Assembly: GCF_016907535.1 (NCBI RefSeq) | Contig: NZ_JAFBCF010000001.1 | Location: forward strand, 2,542,001-2,606,000 | Length of the DNA: 64,000 bases | Direction: 5' to 3' | Source of the DNA: Microlunatus panaciterrae | GTDB taxonomy: Bacteria > Actinomycetota > Actinomycetes > Propionibacteriales > Propionibacteriaceae | In this document: positions 49,950 through 60,132 of the stretch, in pieces | How the letters are laid out: each line of letters opens with the position of its first letter | Position numbering within the stretch: position 1 is the stretch's first letter | Notes under the pieces: generated by a model | Seen by the model: the letters and a program-made list of their open reading frames with translations, nothing else | The model's database searches: none | Told to the model about the DNA's origin: nothing | Made by a program: the position numbers and the translations under genes

Positions 49950-50909
49950 GTGCCGGGACGCGAGACCTTCAGCTACGACATCGGCATGCGGACCCGGTTC
50001 CGTGGGCTCAGCCGCCGGCAGGGGATGCTGCTGAGCGGTCCGGCCGGCTGGGGGGAGTGGAGCCCGTTCCTGGACTACCAGGGGGCTGAGCTGGTGCCCT
50101 GGCTGCGGGCGGCGCTGGAGGCTGCCGACGACGGCTGGCCGGACCCGGTGCGTGACCGGGTGCCGGTCAACTGCACGGTGCCGGCCCTCGGACCGGCGCA
50201 GGCCCACCTGCTCGCCGAACGTTCCGGTTGTGCGACTGCGAAGGTGAAGGTCGCCGAGCCCGGTCAGCGGTTGGCCGACGACCTGGACCGGGTCGAGGCG
50301 GTCCGGGCCGCGCTCGGTCCGCAGGGCCGGATCCGGGTGGATGCCAACGGGGCCTGGGACGTCGACACCGCAGAAGCCGCGCTGCGTCAGCTCGACCGGT
50401 TTGACCTGGAGTACGCCGAGCAGCCGTGCGCGAGCATCGAGGAGCTGGCTGAGCTGCGCCTGCGGCTGGCCCGGCGGGGAGTGGACGTGCCGATCGCCGC
50501 CGACGAGTCCATCAGGCGTGCGGCCGACCCCTACCGTGTCGCGGAGCTGGCCGGCGCCGACATCGCCGTACTGAAGGTGCAACCTCTCGGCGGGGTCCGC
50601 GCCTGCCTGGAGATCGCCGAGCGGATCGGGCTGCCGGTGGTGGTGTCGAGTGCGCTGGAGACCTCGGTCGGCATCCGGGCGGGGCTGGCCCTGGCCGCCG
50701 CTCTGCCCGAGCTGCCCTACGCGTGTGGGCTGAACACGGTGCCTCTGCTGGCAGACGACCTGGTCTGCGACCCGCTGATCGCCCGGGCCGGCGCCATCGA
50801 GGTGCGGGAGATCCGGCTGGATCCGGGCCGTCTCACAGCGGCCCGGGCCGACAGCGGGACCGCCGACTTCTGGCAGGCTCGCCTGGTGGCGACCGAGGCG
50901 ATCAGATGA
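49950..50909 (+). CDS. menC: o-succinylbenzoate synthase
   Basis: 319-residue enolase-superfamily enzyme that dehydrates SHCHC to o-succinylbenzoate. Catalytic lysines are in ATAKVKVAEPG (KxK) and in AVLKVQPLGGV; metal ligands are in RVDANGAWD, EYAEQPC and AADESI. GTG start at 49950. Its stop overlaps the menD start by four bases (ATGA), giving a menC-menD operon. Confidence 0.94.
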   Translation: MPGRETFSYDIGMRTRFRGLSRRQGMLLSGPAGWGEWSPFLDYQGAELVPWLRAALEAADDGWPDPVRDRVPVNCTVPALGPAQAHLLAERSGCATAKVKVAEPGQRLADDLDRVEAVRAALGPQGRIRVDANGAWDVDTAEAALRQLDRFDLEYAEQPCASIEELAELRLRLARRGVDVPIAADESIRRAADPYRVAELAGADIAVLKVQPLGGVRACLEIAERIGLPVVVSSALETSVGIRAGLALAAALPELPYACGLNTVPLLADDLVCDPLIARAGAIEVREIRLDPGRLTAARADSGTADFWQARLVATEAIR

Positions 50910-52534
50910 CCAGCGCCACGCTCTGTGCCCGGGTGATCATCGAGGAGCTGTTGGCCCGCGGCGTCCGCGAGGTCGTGCTGTCCCCCGGATCCCGCAGCGC
51001 ACCATTGGCGTACGAGGTCTTCGAGGCGGACAAGATCGGCCTGCTGCGGCTGCATGTGCGGATCGACGAACGCAGTGCGGGGTTCCTCGCGCTGGGACTG
51101 GCCAAGGCGAGCGAGTCCCCGGTTGCGGTGATCACCACCTCGGGCACTGCTGCGGCCAACCTGCACCCGGCGATGCTGGAGGCCCACCACTCACACCTGC
51201 CGCTGGTCGCGGTCACCGCCGACCGCCCCGGATTCATGATCAACACCGGTGCGAACCAGACCACCGACCAACGCCAGCTGTTCGGTCGGCAGGTGCGGGC
51301 CGACGCTCAGCTCGACTCGAGTGCCGACAGCATCGGGTCGTGGCGGTTCCAGCTCGCCCGGCTGCTGGCGGCGGCCACCGGCTCGCGCACCCTCAACCCG
51401 GGGCCTGTGCACCTCAACGTCGCCTTCGCCGAGCCGCTGACACCGACCTCGGAGGTGGTGCCGTGGCAGCAGGACCTGACCGTCGAGCCGGTCCACCGGC
51501 AGCCGCGGCCGGTCCGGCTCGACCCCGCCCCGCAGACGGTGATCGTGGCCGGCGATGCCCCGCCCACGACCGGCCGGACCGCCTACCGGCTGGCGGCGGC
51601 CGCCGACGTGCCGCTGCTGGCCGAACCATCCAGCAACGCCCGCCGGGGCGACGCCGCACTGGCCAGCTATCGGCTGCTGCTGCAGTCCTCGCTGGCCGAG
51701 GACGTGGAGCGGGTGATCGTCTTCGGCCATCCGACCCTGTCCCGTCCGGTGCAACGGTTGCTGCAGCGGTCCGACGTCGACCTGGTCACGGTCACCGACT
51801 ACGCCGACTGGGTCGACCCGGGGCTGAACGTCGGCCGGGTGCTGGACGCTGTCGATCTCGAGCCGGGCGACCCCGACTGGTCGGACCGGTGGCGGCAGGC
51901 GGACAGCCGGCTGCGTCCGCAGCTCGACCAGCTGATCGATGCGAGCGGGGTGTTCACCGGACCCGCGCTGGCGGCCGTGCTCTGGGCGCAGATGAGTGCC
52001 GGTGAGGCGCTGGTGCTCGGGTCCTCGAACCCGGTCCGCGATCTCGACCTCGCCCCGGTGCATGAGTCGGTGCCGGACGTCTACGCCAACCGCGGGCTGG
52101 CCGGCATCGACGGCACGGTCTCGACGGCGATCGGCGTCGCACTGGCCACCGGCCGGCCGACCCATGCGCTGCTGGGGGACCTGACCTTCCTGCACGACTC
52201 CAACGGGCTCATCCTCGGCCCGCAGGAGCCGCGTCCGGATCTGCGGATTGTGGTCGCCAACGACGACGGCGGGAGCATCTTCGCCACCCTCGAGCACGGG
52301 CTGCCGGCCCATATGAGGGCCTTCGAACGGATCTTCGGTACCGCGCACGGCGCCGACCTGGCGGCGGTGGCCGCATCCTTCGGGATCCGCCACGCCCGCG
52401 TGCGCTCTGCCAGCGAGGCGGAGGAGGCGCTGGCGGACCCGCCGATCGGGATCGAGATGGTCGAGGCGGTGATCGACCGGCGCGGTCGGCGGGCCCTGAG
52501 CCTGGCCATCAACGCGCTGGCCGCCGACCTCTGA
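50906..52534 (+). CDS. menD: SEPHCHC synthase
   Basis: 542-residue thiamine-diphosphate enzyme joining isochorismate and 2-oxoglutarate, the first committed menaquinone step. VVLSPGSRSAPLAYE, the catalytic Glu in HVRIDERSAGFLALGLAK, TTSGTAAANLHPAMLEAHHS, and GLAGIDGTVSTAIG followed by LGDLTFLHDSNGL (ThDP/Mg site) are all intact. ATG at 50906 inside the menC stop region is supported by the MTSATLCARVIIEEL start; the frame extends upstream through menC. Confidence 0.95.
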   Translation: MTSATLCARVIIEELLARGVREVVLSPGSRSAPLAYEVFEADKIGLLRLHVRIDERSAGFLALGLAKASESPVAVITTSGTAAANLHPAMLEAHHSHLPLVAVTADRPGFMINTGANQTTDQRQLFGRQVRADAQLDSSADSIGSWRFQLARLLAAATGSRTLNPGPVHLNVAFAEPLTPTSEVVPWQQDLTVEPVHRQPRPVRLDPAPQTVIVAGDAPPTTGRTAYRLAAAADVPLLAEPSSNARRGDAALASYRLLLQSSLAEDVERVIVFGHPTLSRPVQRLLQRSDVDLVTVTDYADWVDPGLNVGRVLDAVDLEPGDPDWSDRWRQADSRLRPQLDQLIDASGVFTGPALAAVLWAQMSAGEALVLGSSNPVRDLDLAPVHESVPDVYANRGLAGIDGTVSTAIGVALATGRPTHALLGDLTFLHDSNGLILGPQEPRPDLRIVVANDDGGSIFATLEHGLPAHMRAFERIFGTAHGADLAAVAASFGIRHARVRSASEAEEALADPPIGIEMVEAVIDRRGRRALSLAINALAADL

Positions 52535-52540
52535 GGCCCC

Positions 52541-53416
52541 TCAGAGCGCGTCGGTGTCCACCCAGTGCTGCTGCCAGCGCCAGTCGATCGGCTCGCTCAC
52601 CCGCTGGTAGCGGATGTCGGTGGACAGCCGCATGGTCTGGTCGCGGTCCACGTTGTCCAGGGCCGCATGGACCAGGTAGGCGGAGTGCACGACCACGTCG
52701 CCGGCCCGGTAGTCGGCGGTGAGCCAGCGGCTGTCGTGCTCGTCGGCCAGGGATGGCAGGTCGGCGGTGATCGACGCTGCCGGACGCCGCAGTCGGCCCT
52801 CCCGCTCTTCGGCCAGCACCCGGTGATGGCTGCCCTCCAGATACGTCAGGCCGCCCAGCGTCCGTGGACAGTCGCCCAGCGGGATCCAGATCGACAGCAC
52901 CCGATCGGTCCCCTCACGCAGATAGACCAGGTCGTAGTGCGCCTGGGTGGCGGTGCCGACGCCGTTGGCTCCGGGCCGGGTGTGCCGGATGATCTTGCGC
53001 TTGTGCAGGTGTACGTCGTCGTCGAAGAGCCAGCGGAACCACCCCGCCACCCCGGGGGTGCTGCAGAGTCGCTGGTACTCGTCGGAGGGGACGATCTGCT
53101 GGAAGAGGATCTGTCTGAGCCGGGCGACATCCACCGGACCCTCGGCGGCCTTTCCGTCCACCGGGTCGCTGCCGGATCTCAGCACGCCGGTGTCGGCCAG
53201 CTGGCAGAAGTAGTAGCGGCGGAAGTCGATCACCTCGGCCGGGTCGAGATGGCCCGTCAGGTAGAGATAGCCGTCCTGGCGCAGCCGGGCCCACAGCGCG
53301 TCGCGATCGCCGCGCTCCGAGTCGGGAGCGGCGCGCAGCTCACCCAGCCGGTCGGGGGCGTCACTGAGCAGATAGCCGTTGGAGGTGAGCACCCCATCAT
53401 TCTGTGAGACACGCAC
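52541..53416 (-). CDS. Phytanoyl-CoA dioxygenase family protein
   Basis: 291-residue Fe(II)/2-oxoglutarate dioxygenase-like protein. Metal ligands appear as H and D in QAHYDLVYLREG, with the distal His in VVHSAYLVHAALDN, and the 2-oxoglutarate Arg in QTMRLSTDIRYQ. Substrate unknown. The GTG start at 53416 lies three bases after the stop of the upstream nuclease gene, so these two are co-transcribed. The stop is seven bases from that of convergent menD. Confidence 0.85.
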   Translation of the reverse strand: MRVSQNDGVLTSNGYLLSDAPDRLGELRAAPDSERGDRDALWARLRQDGYLYLTGHLDPAEVIDFRRYYFCQLADTGVLRSGSDPVDGKAAEGPVDVARLRQILFQQIVPSDEYQRLCSTPGVAGWFRWLFDDDVHLHKRKIIRHTRPGANGVGTATQAHYDLVYLREGTDRVLSIWIPLGDCPRTLGGLTYLEGSHHRVLAEEREGRLRRPAASITADLPSLADEHDSRWLTADYRAGDVVVHSAYLVHAALDNVDRDQTMRLSTDIRYQRVSEPIDWRWQQHWVDTDAL

Positions 53417-53419
53417 CGG

Positions 53420-55156
53420 TCAGGTCCAGCCGTCGGAGGGGGCCCGAAGCCAGCCGCGGACCGCCAGCGTCGCCTCGACGTCGTCCTCGTTGTACTCCAG
53501 CACCCGCAGCCGTGCCTGCGCCCGGACCTCCTCGGTCTCGCCGTGCACGGCATCGAGGAACCACCGTTGCGAGTTCAGCCCCCCGGGGTCGTCGTCCCGC
53601 CAGCGGAACCCGGCACCCGTGCTGGCGACCTGCTTGAGCCCGAGCCCGTTGACCCCGAAGAAGTGCTGCCGGACCACGTCGTAGAGGTCGACGAACTCGG
53701 CCTCGGCGTACCCTCTGGCCCAGTCGAGGAGCGGGTCGATCGACGTCTGGGCGAGCTCGCGGATCTTGTTCACCTCGAACGCGCTGTAGTGGAACACCCG
53801 GACCGTGTCCGGGCCCTCGACCAGGGAGCGCAGCCAGGTCAGCGCCTCGACAGCCAGCTCCAGCTCGGCTCGGGCGTCCAGGTCGGCGAAGCGGCTGAAA
53901 TGATGGAACGTCGGCGGGTCGGGCGTGCGGCGGTCGTCGACCAGGAACCCCCACAGGTAGACCCGCAGGTCAGCCGAGGTCTCGATGTCGAAGTCGATCT
54001 CCAGGTCGGCCGCCGGCAACTCGATCGGACCGGAGGTCTCCCTGACCAGATCGGTGCCGGCAGACAGCAGCCGGGCCCGGCGGTGAGCCTTGCGCAGCCG
54101 GTCCTCCGCCCCGCTGCGATGGGTCACCTCCGGCAGGTAGCCCGGCAGCAGGCTGCCGAGATCGGCGTCGGCCAGATCGGTGATCGTCGTTATGCCGCGA
54201 CTGCGCAGGGCGCTGATCTCGCGGACGTCCAGCGGGCTCTTGTTGATGTTGAGGCTCACATCGGCCGGGTCGAGCTGGGGCAGGCAGTGCTCCCACCACA
54301 GGCAGCGGTCACACTCCTTGGTGCGGATCGGTCGCACCAGCGGCGCCGGGTCGTCGGCGTTACCGGTGCGCAGCTGGGCCACCTCGGCCACCTTCACCCG
54401 GAAGGCGTGCTCGTGGTCGTAGCGCTCCAGCACGCTGCGGGTGGTCCAGCCGTCGGTGCTGCGCCGGGAGAAGGTCCGGACCAGAGGCTCTGCCAGGTCC
54501 ATCCAGGTGATCAGCCGCTGTCCGAGGGTGAGATCGGTGCCGATCACGGCCGCTATCGCCTCGGTCGTCGCGAATCCCGCCGCCTGCAGCATCCGGTGGT
54601 AGTGCGCCAGCTGTACCAGGTCGGCCTCTCGGCTGCCGATCCGGAAGCCCAGCCCGGGCAGCTGCTGCCGCTCAGCCGGCGCCGGCCGGCGAAAGGTGGT
54701 GTAGCTGATCGTGGAGTTGGGCCGCGGCGTCGTGGTCTGCGGTCGGCGCTCATGCAGCAGGTGGAACTTCACCTCGGCCGGATGGTAGCCGGGAGTGCCA
54801 TCGGGCTGGTCGGCTCCGCGGATCAGCAGGTCCACCCGGCCGACCCGGTGACCTGACCGGTCCGGCGGCAGGGCACCGCCCACGACCAGCTCGGTGCCGG
54901 CCCGCAGGGCCTGCAGGCAGGCCTCCTGCTGAGCCGGCCAGGGCTGTTGGTCCAGCCCACGCAGGTCGGCGACCGTGCCGCCGAAGGTGGACAGCAGCTC
55001 CGCCAGCACGGTCTGCTCGAACTGCTCGCCGCCGTCGAAGAGCTCGGCCAGCGCGTCATCGGGTCTGCCGGCGACCGGCTGGATGCTCCTGTCGAAGGTG
55101 TTGTGCGTCTTGACCGCACAGCTGCGGGCCGCGTAGGCGCCGAGCAGAACAGTCAT
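53420..55156 (-). CDS. TM0106 family RecB-like putative nuclease
   Basis: 578 residues. The N-terminal half has a RecB-type PD-(D/E)xK layout: RVDLLIRGAD, then PAEVKFHLLH (Asp and Glu-x-Lys). A cysteine cluster, with CDRCLWWEHC in the middle, may hold an iron-sulfur cluster. The C-terminal ~170 residues are an RNase H-like exonuclease-type domain (EIDFDIETS start, LEYNEDDVEATLAVRGWL end). The family's in vivo role is unknown; some relatives are CRISPR- or repair-linked, but no CRISPR is present here. The gene sits between the dioxygenase and menG, three bases from each. Confidence 0.85.
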   Translation of the reverse strand: MTVLLGAYAARSCAVKTHNTFDRSIQPVAGRPDDALAELFDGGEQFEQTVLAELLSTFGGTVADLRGLDQQPWPAQQEACLQALRAGTELVVGGALPPDRSGHRVGRVDLLIRGADQPDGTPGYHPAEVKFHLLHERRPQTTTPRPNSTISYTTFRRPAPAERQQLPGLGFRIGSREADLVQLAHYHRMLQAAGFATTEAIAAVIGTDLTLGQRLITWMDLAEPLVRTFSRRSTDGWTTRSVLERYDHEHAFRVKVAEVAQLRTGNADDPAPLVRPIRTKECDRCLWWEHCLPQLDPADVSLNINKSPLDVREISALRSRGITTITDLADADLGSLLPGYLPEVTHRSGAEDRLRKAHRRARLLSAGTDLVRETSGPIELPAADLEIDFDIETSADLRVYLWGFLVDDRRTPDPPTFHHFSRFADLDARAELELAVEALTWLRSLVEGPDTVRVFHYSAFEVNKIRELAQTSIDPLLDWARGYAEAEFVDLYDVVRQHFFGVNGLGLKQVASTGAGFRWRDDDPGGLNSQRWFLDAVHGETEEVRAQARLRVLEYNEDDVEATLAVRGWLRAPSDGWT

Positions 55157-55159
55157 CGC

Positions 55160-55864
55160 CTAGGCCCTCGCGCGGTGCAGCGCGACCACGCCACCCGAGA
55201 GGTTGCGCCACTCGACCTCGGACCAACCGGCGTCGACCAGCAGCTCTGCCAGCCTCTGCTGGTCGGGCCAGTTGAGGATCGACTCGGCCAGGTACTCGTA
55301 CGCCGAAGGGTTGGAGGAGGTCAGCCGGGCGATCTTCGGGATCGCGGCCACGAGGTAGTTGGAGTAGACCAGCCGGAACGGGCGCCACAGTGGGGTGGAG
55401 AACTCGCAGATGACCAGCCTGCCGCCGGGGCGGGTGACCCGGCGCATCTCGGCCAGGGCCACATCGGTGTGCTCGACGTTGCGCAGCCCGAACGAGATGG
55501 TGACGGCATCGAAGCTGTCGTCGGCGTAGGGCAGCTGGAGGGCGTCCGCGGCGACGAAGCTCAGGTTGGGCTGGCGGTGCTTGCCCACCGTGAGCATCCC
55601 CAGCGAGAGGTCGGTCGGGAAGACGTGCGCTCCGGCCCGGGCGAACGGCTCGCTCGAGGTGCCGGTGCCGGCGGCCAGGTCCAGCACGGCGTCTCCCGGC
55701 CGAGGCTCGACGGCCTCGAGCACCAGGGTCCGCCAGGCCCGGTCCTGGCCGAGGGACAGGATGTCGTTCACCAGGTCGTAGCGCGCGGCGACGCCGTCGA
55801 ACATCGACGCCACGTCGGTGCGGCGTTTCGCCAGCGTTGCTCGGTAGTCCTTGCGTTCGGGCAC
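55160..55864 (-). CDS. menG: Demethylmenaquinone methyltransferase
   Basis: 234-residue UbiE/MenG methyltransferase that makes menaquinone from demethylmenaquinone. Signature [28 protein letters not shown] motif [16 protein letters not shown], and [22 protein letters not shown] at 55864 is chosen by alignment to the family start ([18 protein letters not shown]). Only three bases separate its stop from the nuclease gene downstream on the same strand. Confidence 0.94.
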   Translation of the reverse strand: MPERKDYRATLAKRRTDVASMFDGVAARYDLVNDILSLGQDRAWRTLVLEAVEPRPGDAVLDLAAGTGTSSEPFARAGAHVFPTDLSLGMLTVGKHRQPNLSFVAADALQLPYADDSFDAVTISFGLRNVEHTDVALAEMRRVTRPGGRLVICEFSTPLWRPFRLVYSNYLVAAIPKIARLTSSNPSAYEYLAESILNWPDQQRLAELLVDAGWSEVEWRNLSGGVVALHRARA

Positions 55865-56022
55865 ACGGTCAGCCTGCCACGGGGGTCTGACAGCCGCGGT
55901 GACGGGTGCGATGCCGGAGCGGAGCCCGGCCGGGACGCGACACGGTGCCCGGGCAGGGCCCGGGCACCGTGAGGGAGCGCCGACGTCGTCGTCGGTCGGG
56001 GAGGTCGGTGAGGATGCCCGAG

Positions 56023-56691
56023 TCAGGACTTGGGCAACAGCACCTGGTCGATGATGTAGACGGTGGCGTTGGCGGTCTGCACGTTGCCGCACAGCACCAT
56101 CGCCTTGCCGTCGACGGTGAAATCCTCACCGGAGCCCTCCACCTTGATGGTGGCGCCGTTCAGGGTCTTGTGCTCACCGGCAAGCTCGCTCGGCGCCAGC
56201 CGGCCCGGGACCACGTGCAGGGTCAGAACGTCGGTCAGCAGACCCTTGGGGTCCTTCATGGCCGCGTCCATGGTCTTCTTGTCGAGCTTGGCGAACGCGT
56301 CGTCGGTGGGCGCGAAGACGGTGATGTCATCGGTGGTGTTGAGCGTGTCGCCGAGGCCGGCCTTGCCGACGGCGGCGACCAGCGTCGTGAGCAGCGGGTT
56401 GTTGCTGGCCGCGGTGGCGACCGGATCCTTGGACATGCCGTCGAAGGACCCCTTGCCGCTGGTGGGCACCTTCGAGCAGGCGGCACCGAACGGGGCGTCG
56501 GCGGAGCCGGACGACTCCATGCTCATGCTGGGCGACGGAGCCATGCTCGAGGCCGGTGCGCTGGACGCGGCGGCGGAGGGTTCGCCGCCGGCGCTGGCAC
56601 TGTCGCCGCCGCTGCAGGCGGCCAGGCCGAGCGGGAAGACGATGGCTGCGGTCAGGGCCGCGATCTTGGTGATGCGAGACGTCTTGGACAC
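56023..56691 (-). CDS. Fasciclin (FAS1) domain lipoprotein
   Basis: 222 residues. A lipoprotein signal peptide ends at the lipobox LAAC (Cys about 27). A Ser/Ala/Met-rich linker of ~45 residues follows, then a FAS1 domain to the end ([56 protein letters not shown]). Resembles mycobacterial MPT70/MPT83. Cell-surface adhesion or quinone/haem-related roles are proposed for relatives. GTG at 56691 with AGGAGG seven bases upstream. Confidence 0.92.
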   Translation of the reverse strand: MSKTSRITKIAALTAAIVFPLGLAACSGGDSASAGGEPSAAASSAPASSMAPSPSMSMESSGSADAPFGAACSKVPTSGKGSFDGMSKDPVATAASNNPLLTTLVAAVGKAGLGDTLNTTDDITVFAPTDDAFAKLDKKTMDAAMKDPKGLLTDVLTLHVVPGRLAPSELAGEHKTLNGATIKVEGSGEDFTVDGKAMVLCGNVQTANATVYIIDQVLLPKS

Positions 56692-56797
56692 GATGTTCCT
56701 CCTGGAGGACGAGTTCGGGGAGAGCCAGCGTTTGTCTCTCGGCCCTAGTTCGGTACCGGGCACCAGTCGGATTGGTGCAAGGGGGAGAATCGAGCAC

Positions 56798-57442
56798 ATG
56801 GCAAAGCGGTCTGTGGTTCTCAAGGCGTCCGGGCTCAAACGAGCCTTCGGCCCCGTCACCATCTTCGAGAAGTTCAGTCTCGAGGTGCGGGCCGGTGAGG
56901 CGGTCGCGCTGACCGGGCGCAACGGGGCCGGCAAGTCGACGCTGCTGCGGTGCCTGATCGGAGCCGACCGGCCGGACGAGGGGACCATCGAGGTCTGCGG
57001 AAATCCGATGTCGGAGACGTCCGCCCAGATCCGGCGCGATGTGGCGACCGTGATCGACGATCTGGACTTCTTCCCCGACCTCAGTGTGGTCGAGCATCTC
57101 GACCTGCTGGCCAGGGCGCACGGCATCGCCGAACCCGACGAGGCCGTCGACGAGGTGCTGGAGGAGGTGCAGCTGATCCCGCAGTCCGGGCAGCTGCCCG
57201 GAACGCTGTCCTCGGGACAACGCCGGCGGCTGGCGCTCGCCACCGCGTTCGTCCGTCCGCGCAGGCTGCTGGTGCTGGACGAGCCCGAGCAACGCCTGGA
57301 CGTCGAGGGGGTCAACTGGCTGGCCCAGCGGCTGAAGTCCGAGCGTGAGAAGGGTCTGGCCATCGTATTCGCCAGCCATGAGCCCAGCCTGGTGCAGACG
57401 GTGGCCACCCGTGAGGTCAAGCTGGGGGCGTCACGCGAATGA
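56798..57442 (+). CDS. ABC transporter ATP-binding protein
   Basis: 214-residue ATPase: Walker [10 protein letters not shown], signature [12 protein letters not shown], Walker [13 protein letters not shown], and switch His in FASHEP. The usual Thr/Ser after the catalytic Glu-Pro is replaced (EPEQ). GGGGGAG precedes the ATG. The stop overlaps the start of the large membrane protein gene by four bases. Divergent from the fasciclin gene. Confidence 0.9.
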   Translation: MAKRSVVLKASGLKRAFGPVTIFEKFSLEVRAGEAVALTGRNGAGKSTLLRCLIGADRPDEGTIEVCGNPMSETSAQIRRDVATVIDDLDFFPDLSVVEHLDLLARAHGIAEPDEAVDEVLEEVQLIPQSGQLPGTLSSGQRRRLALATAFVRPRRLLVLDEPEQRLDVEGVNWLAQRLKSEREKGLAIVFASHEPSLVQTVATREVKLGASRE

Positions 57443-59073
57443 GCAGCCCCGACACCACGTTCGACGACGACACACCGACGCTCCAGCCCGCCAGCCCCCG
57501 CGAGCTGAAGCAGCTGATCAAGGACTGGCGCACCGGCCGGGCCACCAAGAACCTGATGGAGGCCTTCCACGACGCCTACGTCGTGGTGATCGCAGCGTTG
57601 ATGATCGGGGCGATGATCATCAACGTCATCATCCAGGCCCAGGCGGTGGTGTCGAGGTGTGACAGCGTCTCCTGCCTGTCGGCGCGGGCGGTGCTGCCCT
57701 GGGCCGCGTTCGCCGGTGCGGTGGCCGCCGCACTCGCGGTCAGCCGGCTGTTCGGACCGGTGCTCGCCTCGGCGGCCGAGGGCTTCTGGCTCCTCGACGC
57801 ACCCATCCAGCGGTCGAAGCTGTTGGCCGCCCGACTGGTCGGCGCCATCGTCGGTGCTGCTGTGATCGGGGCGGCCGCCGGCGGGTTGATCTCCGCCCTG
57901 ACGGGGTCGCATGCGGCCAACGTGGGCGTCTGGGCCGGCGCCACCGGTGCTGCCGCGGCTGCTGCGGTGGCGTTCGCTGCGGCCCAGCAGGGCATCGAGC
58001 GCACCTGGCTGGCCCGGACCTTCACCTACATCTTCGGCACCCTCGGGCTGGCGGCCCTGTTGCTGGTGATCAGCGTGGCCGCCGGTTGGCTCAGCCTCGG
58101 CCTCTCCTCCGACCTCGGCGTCGAGCTCGGCCTGGTGATGACCGGCTTCGGCATTCTGGTGCTGGCCGCCAGTGCGGTGCTGGCCGGGCTCAGGCTGAAC
58201 CGGATCCGTCGTACCCGGTTGCTCAGCGGTGGCGCCCTGGTCAGCGGGATCTCTGGGGCGTTCTTCGCCCTGGACATCGGTCTCGCCCGCGACATCGTGG
58301 TGGAGCGGCGTGCGGTGGAGAAGGGACATGTCCATCCCAAGCGGGGTGGTGGTCTGGGCCTGCAGGCCATCGTCTGGCGTGAGCTGCACCGGCTGCTGCG
58401 CTTCCCGCAGCCGCTGATCGCTGTCGGGGCCACGCTGGTGGTGCCCTACGCGGCGGATGCGCTGGGGATGAGCAGCCTGACGCCCGTGTTCGCCGGGCTG
58501 GCGCTGTTCGGCGCCATGATCCCGCTGCTGGGCGGGTTACGGGTGCTCACCCGCACCGGCGGGCTGGCCCGCTGCCTGCCGTTCTCGCCGGGGGCGATCA
58601 AGCGGGCGTCGGTGGCCGTGCCGGCCGGGATCGCCGCGATCTGGGCGCTGGCGACGACAGCCGCATTCGTGGGCTTCGGGGAGGGCGCGGTCGATCGCAC
58701 CGTACCGGCAGCCTTCCTGATGGCTCTGGCGACGGCCTCGGCCGGCTTCCTGGGCGCGGTCCGGTGGACGATGGCCAAGGGGGTCGACTTCGGGGCGCCG
58801 ATGGTCTCCACCCAGGCGGGCGCCTTTCCGCCGGGACTGATGACGAACCTGTTCCGCGGCTTCGACGTCTGCCTGTTGATCACCGCACCGATGCTGCTGG
58901 GCCTTTCGCCGATCTGGTCCTTCGTGATCGCCGGGATCGCCGCCCTGCTGCTCTTCGGCTCCTTCGACGCGGAGGCGATGCGCGCCAAGCAGGCCGAGCA
59001 GCAGCGTCAGCTGGCCGAGCAGAAGGCGAAGGCGGCCAAGGCATCGGCCGCCGCCCAGCAGCGCAAGCGCTGA
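57439..59073 (+). CDS. Large ABC-type membrane protein (DUF6297-like)
   Basis: 544 residues, about twelve hydrophobic segments in two halves divided by a cytoplasmic region with [16 protein letters not shown]. The charged N-terminus [30 protein letters not shown] is typical of actinobacterial DUF6297 membrane proteins, which pair with a small ABC ATPase as here. The C-terminal 40 residues are a Lys/Gln/Ala helical tail. Translationally coupled to the ATPase. Substrate unknown. Confidence 0.82.
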   Translation: MSSPDTTFDDDTPTLQPASPRELKQLIKDWRTGRATKNLMEAFHDAYVVVIAALMIGAMIINVIIQAQAVVSRCDSVSCLSARAVLPWAAFAGAVAAALAVSRLFGPVLASAAEGFWLLDAPIQRSKLLAARLVGAIVGAAVIGAAAGGLISALTGSHAANVGVWAGATGAAAAAAVAFAAAQQGIERTWLARTFTYIFGTLGLAALLLVISVAAGWLSLGLSSDLGVELGLVMTGFGILVLAASAVLAGLRLNRIRRTRLLSGGALVSGISGAFFALDIGLARDIVVERRAVEKGHVHPKRGGGLGLQAIVWRELHRLLRFPQPLIAVGATLVVPYAADALGMSSLTPVFAGLALFGAMIPLLGGLRVLTRTGGLARCLPFSPGAIKRASVAVPAGIAAIWALATTAAFVGFGEGAVDRTVPAAFLMALATASAGFLGAVRWTMAKGVDFGAPMVSTQAGAFPPGLMTNLFRGFDVCLLITAPMLLGLSPIWSFVIAGIAALLLFGSFDAEAMRAKQAEQQRQLAEQKAKAAKASAAAQQRKR

Positions 59074-59096
59074 GTCGCCCCCGCTGGCGAGGTGAT

Positions 59097-60107
59097 TCAG
59101 CCTGCCGGGGTGACAGCCAGTACGAGCAGCACGGTGAAGGCCAGGATCGGCAGGCACAGCAGGGCATTGAGCCGGCGGTGCTCGACCAGCACCGCAGCGA
59201 ACTCCCGCAGGAAGGCGTTGGGCAGGTAGTAGCCCGCTGTCGGAGCACCGACCACCTCGGCCGGGACACCGAGGCGCCGGGCCAGCAGTGCCGCCCGGAG
59301 CACGTGATAGTTGTTCGTCGCCACCAGGTAGGGCGGATCCACCCCCGCCTCCCGCAAAGCCTGGCCGGCGAAGCGGAGGTTCTCCTCGGTATTGGTGGAG
59401 TGGTTCTCCGGCAGCACGTCGGCCGGGTCGGCGCCGTGCTCAACCAGGTACTCGGCCATCCCGGCCGCCTCCGTTCGAGGCTCGTCGACACCCTGTCCGC
59501 CGCACGGGACGAGCCACACCCGTCTTCCGAGCCGGTGCTGACGGGCATAGATCTCCAGGCCCTTGTCCAACCGGGCGGCCAGCAGCGGTGGCACCGCGCC
59601 GTCGACCAGCTGCGAGCCGAGGATGACCACTGCAGTTGGTTCGATGTCGTGCTTCATCCGCCCGTACACCACCGCGTAGACCAGGAACACGACGAAGACG
59701 CAGCCGAGGTAGCAGCAGAGGAAGAACGCCAGCGCCGACAGTCCCAGCGCCAACGGCTGCCGGCTCCGCACCCCGAGCAGGGCGGCCGCCGGTAACAACA
59801 GCAGCACCAGCCCGGCGAGCAGTGCCAGCAGGTTGCCCAAACCCCACCCCTCGCGGCGCAGCATGGTGACGCCGTTGACGACCAGGAACGCTGCCAGCAC
59901 CATGACGCCGAAGGGCACCAGCAGCACCTGGGCCAGGTAGACCCAGCGCACCCACGGGAACCAGACCGACAGCTGCTGCACCACCCCGTTCAGGGTGAAG
60001 CCGGCTGCCAGCACCAGCAGCACTCCGTTCCGCAGCTGCCGCTTGTCGCGTGCCTGACAGGACACGAACAACACCGCGAAGATGCCGCCGAGGGCGAGGT
60101 TCACCAT
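59097..60107 (-). CDS. YdcF/SanA family (DUF218) membrane protein
   Basis: About 336 residues. Four or five membrane helices fill the first ~150 residues. A DUF218 domain follows (AVVILGSQLVDGAVPPLLAARLDKGLEIY, CGGQGVDEPRTEAAGMAEYL, NHSTNTEENLRFAGQ, VATNNYHVLRAALLARRLG), and one last C-terminal helix. The family is linked to envelope polysaccharide or vancomycin tolerance but lacks a proven reaction. ATG at 60107 is a best guess, 25 bases after the RNase H stop on the same strand. Confidence 0.87.
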   Translation of the reverse strand: MVNLALGGIFAVLFVSCQARDKRQLRNGVLLVLAAGFTLNGVVQQLSVWFPWVRWVYLAQVLLVPFGVMVLAAFLVVNGVTMLRREGWGLGNLLALLAGLVLLLLPAAALLGVRSRQPLALGLSALAFFLCCYLGCVFVVFLVYAVVYGRMKHDIEPTAVVILGSQLVDGAVPPLLAARLDKGLEIYARQHRLGRRVWLVPCGGQGVDEPRTEAAGMAEYLVEHGADPADVLPENHSTNTEENLRFAGQALREAGVDPPYLVATNNYHVLRAALLARRLGVPAEVVGAPTAGYYLPNAFLREFAAVLVEHRRLNALLCLPILAFTVLLVLAVTPAG

Positions 60108-60132
60108 GCTGGACCTACGGGAGCGATTCGCC

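Noticed and set aside
56692-58389. Long minus-strand frame continuous with the fasciclin gene
   Set aside because: It is antisense to the ABC ATPase and membrane genes. The fasciclin signal peptide and AGGAGG place the true start at 56691.
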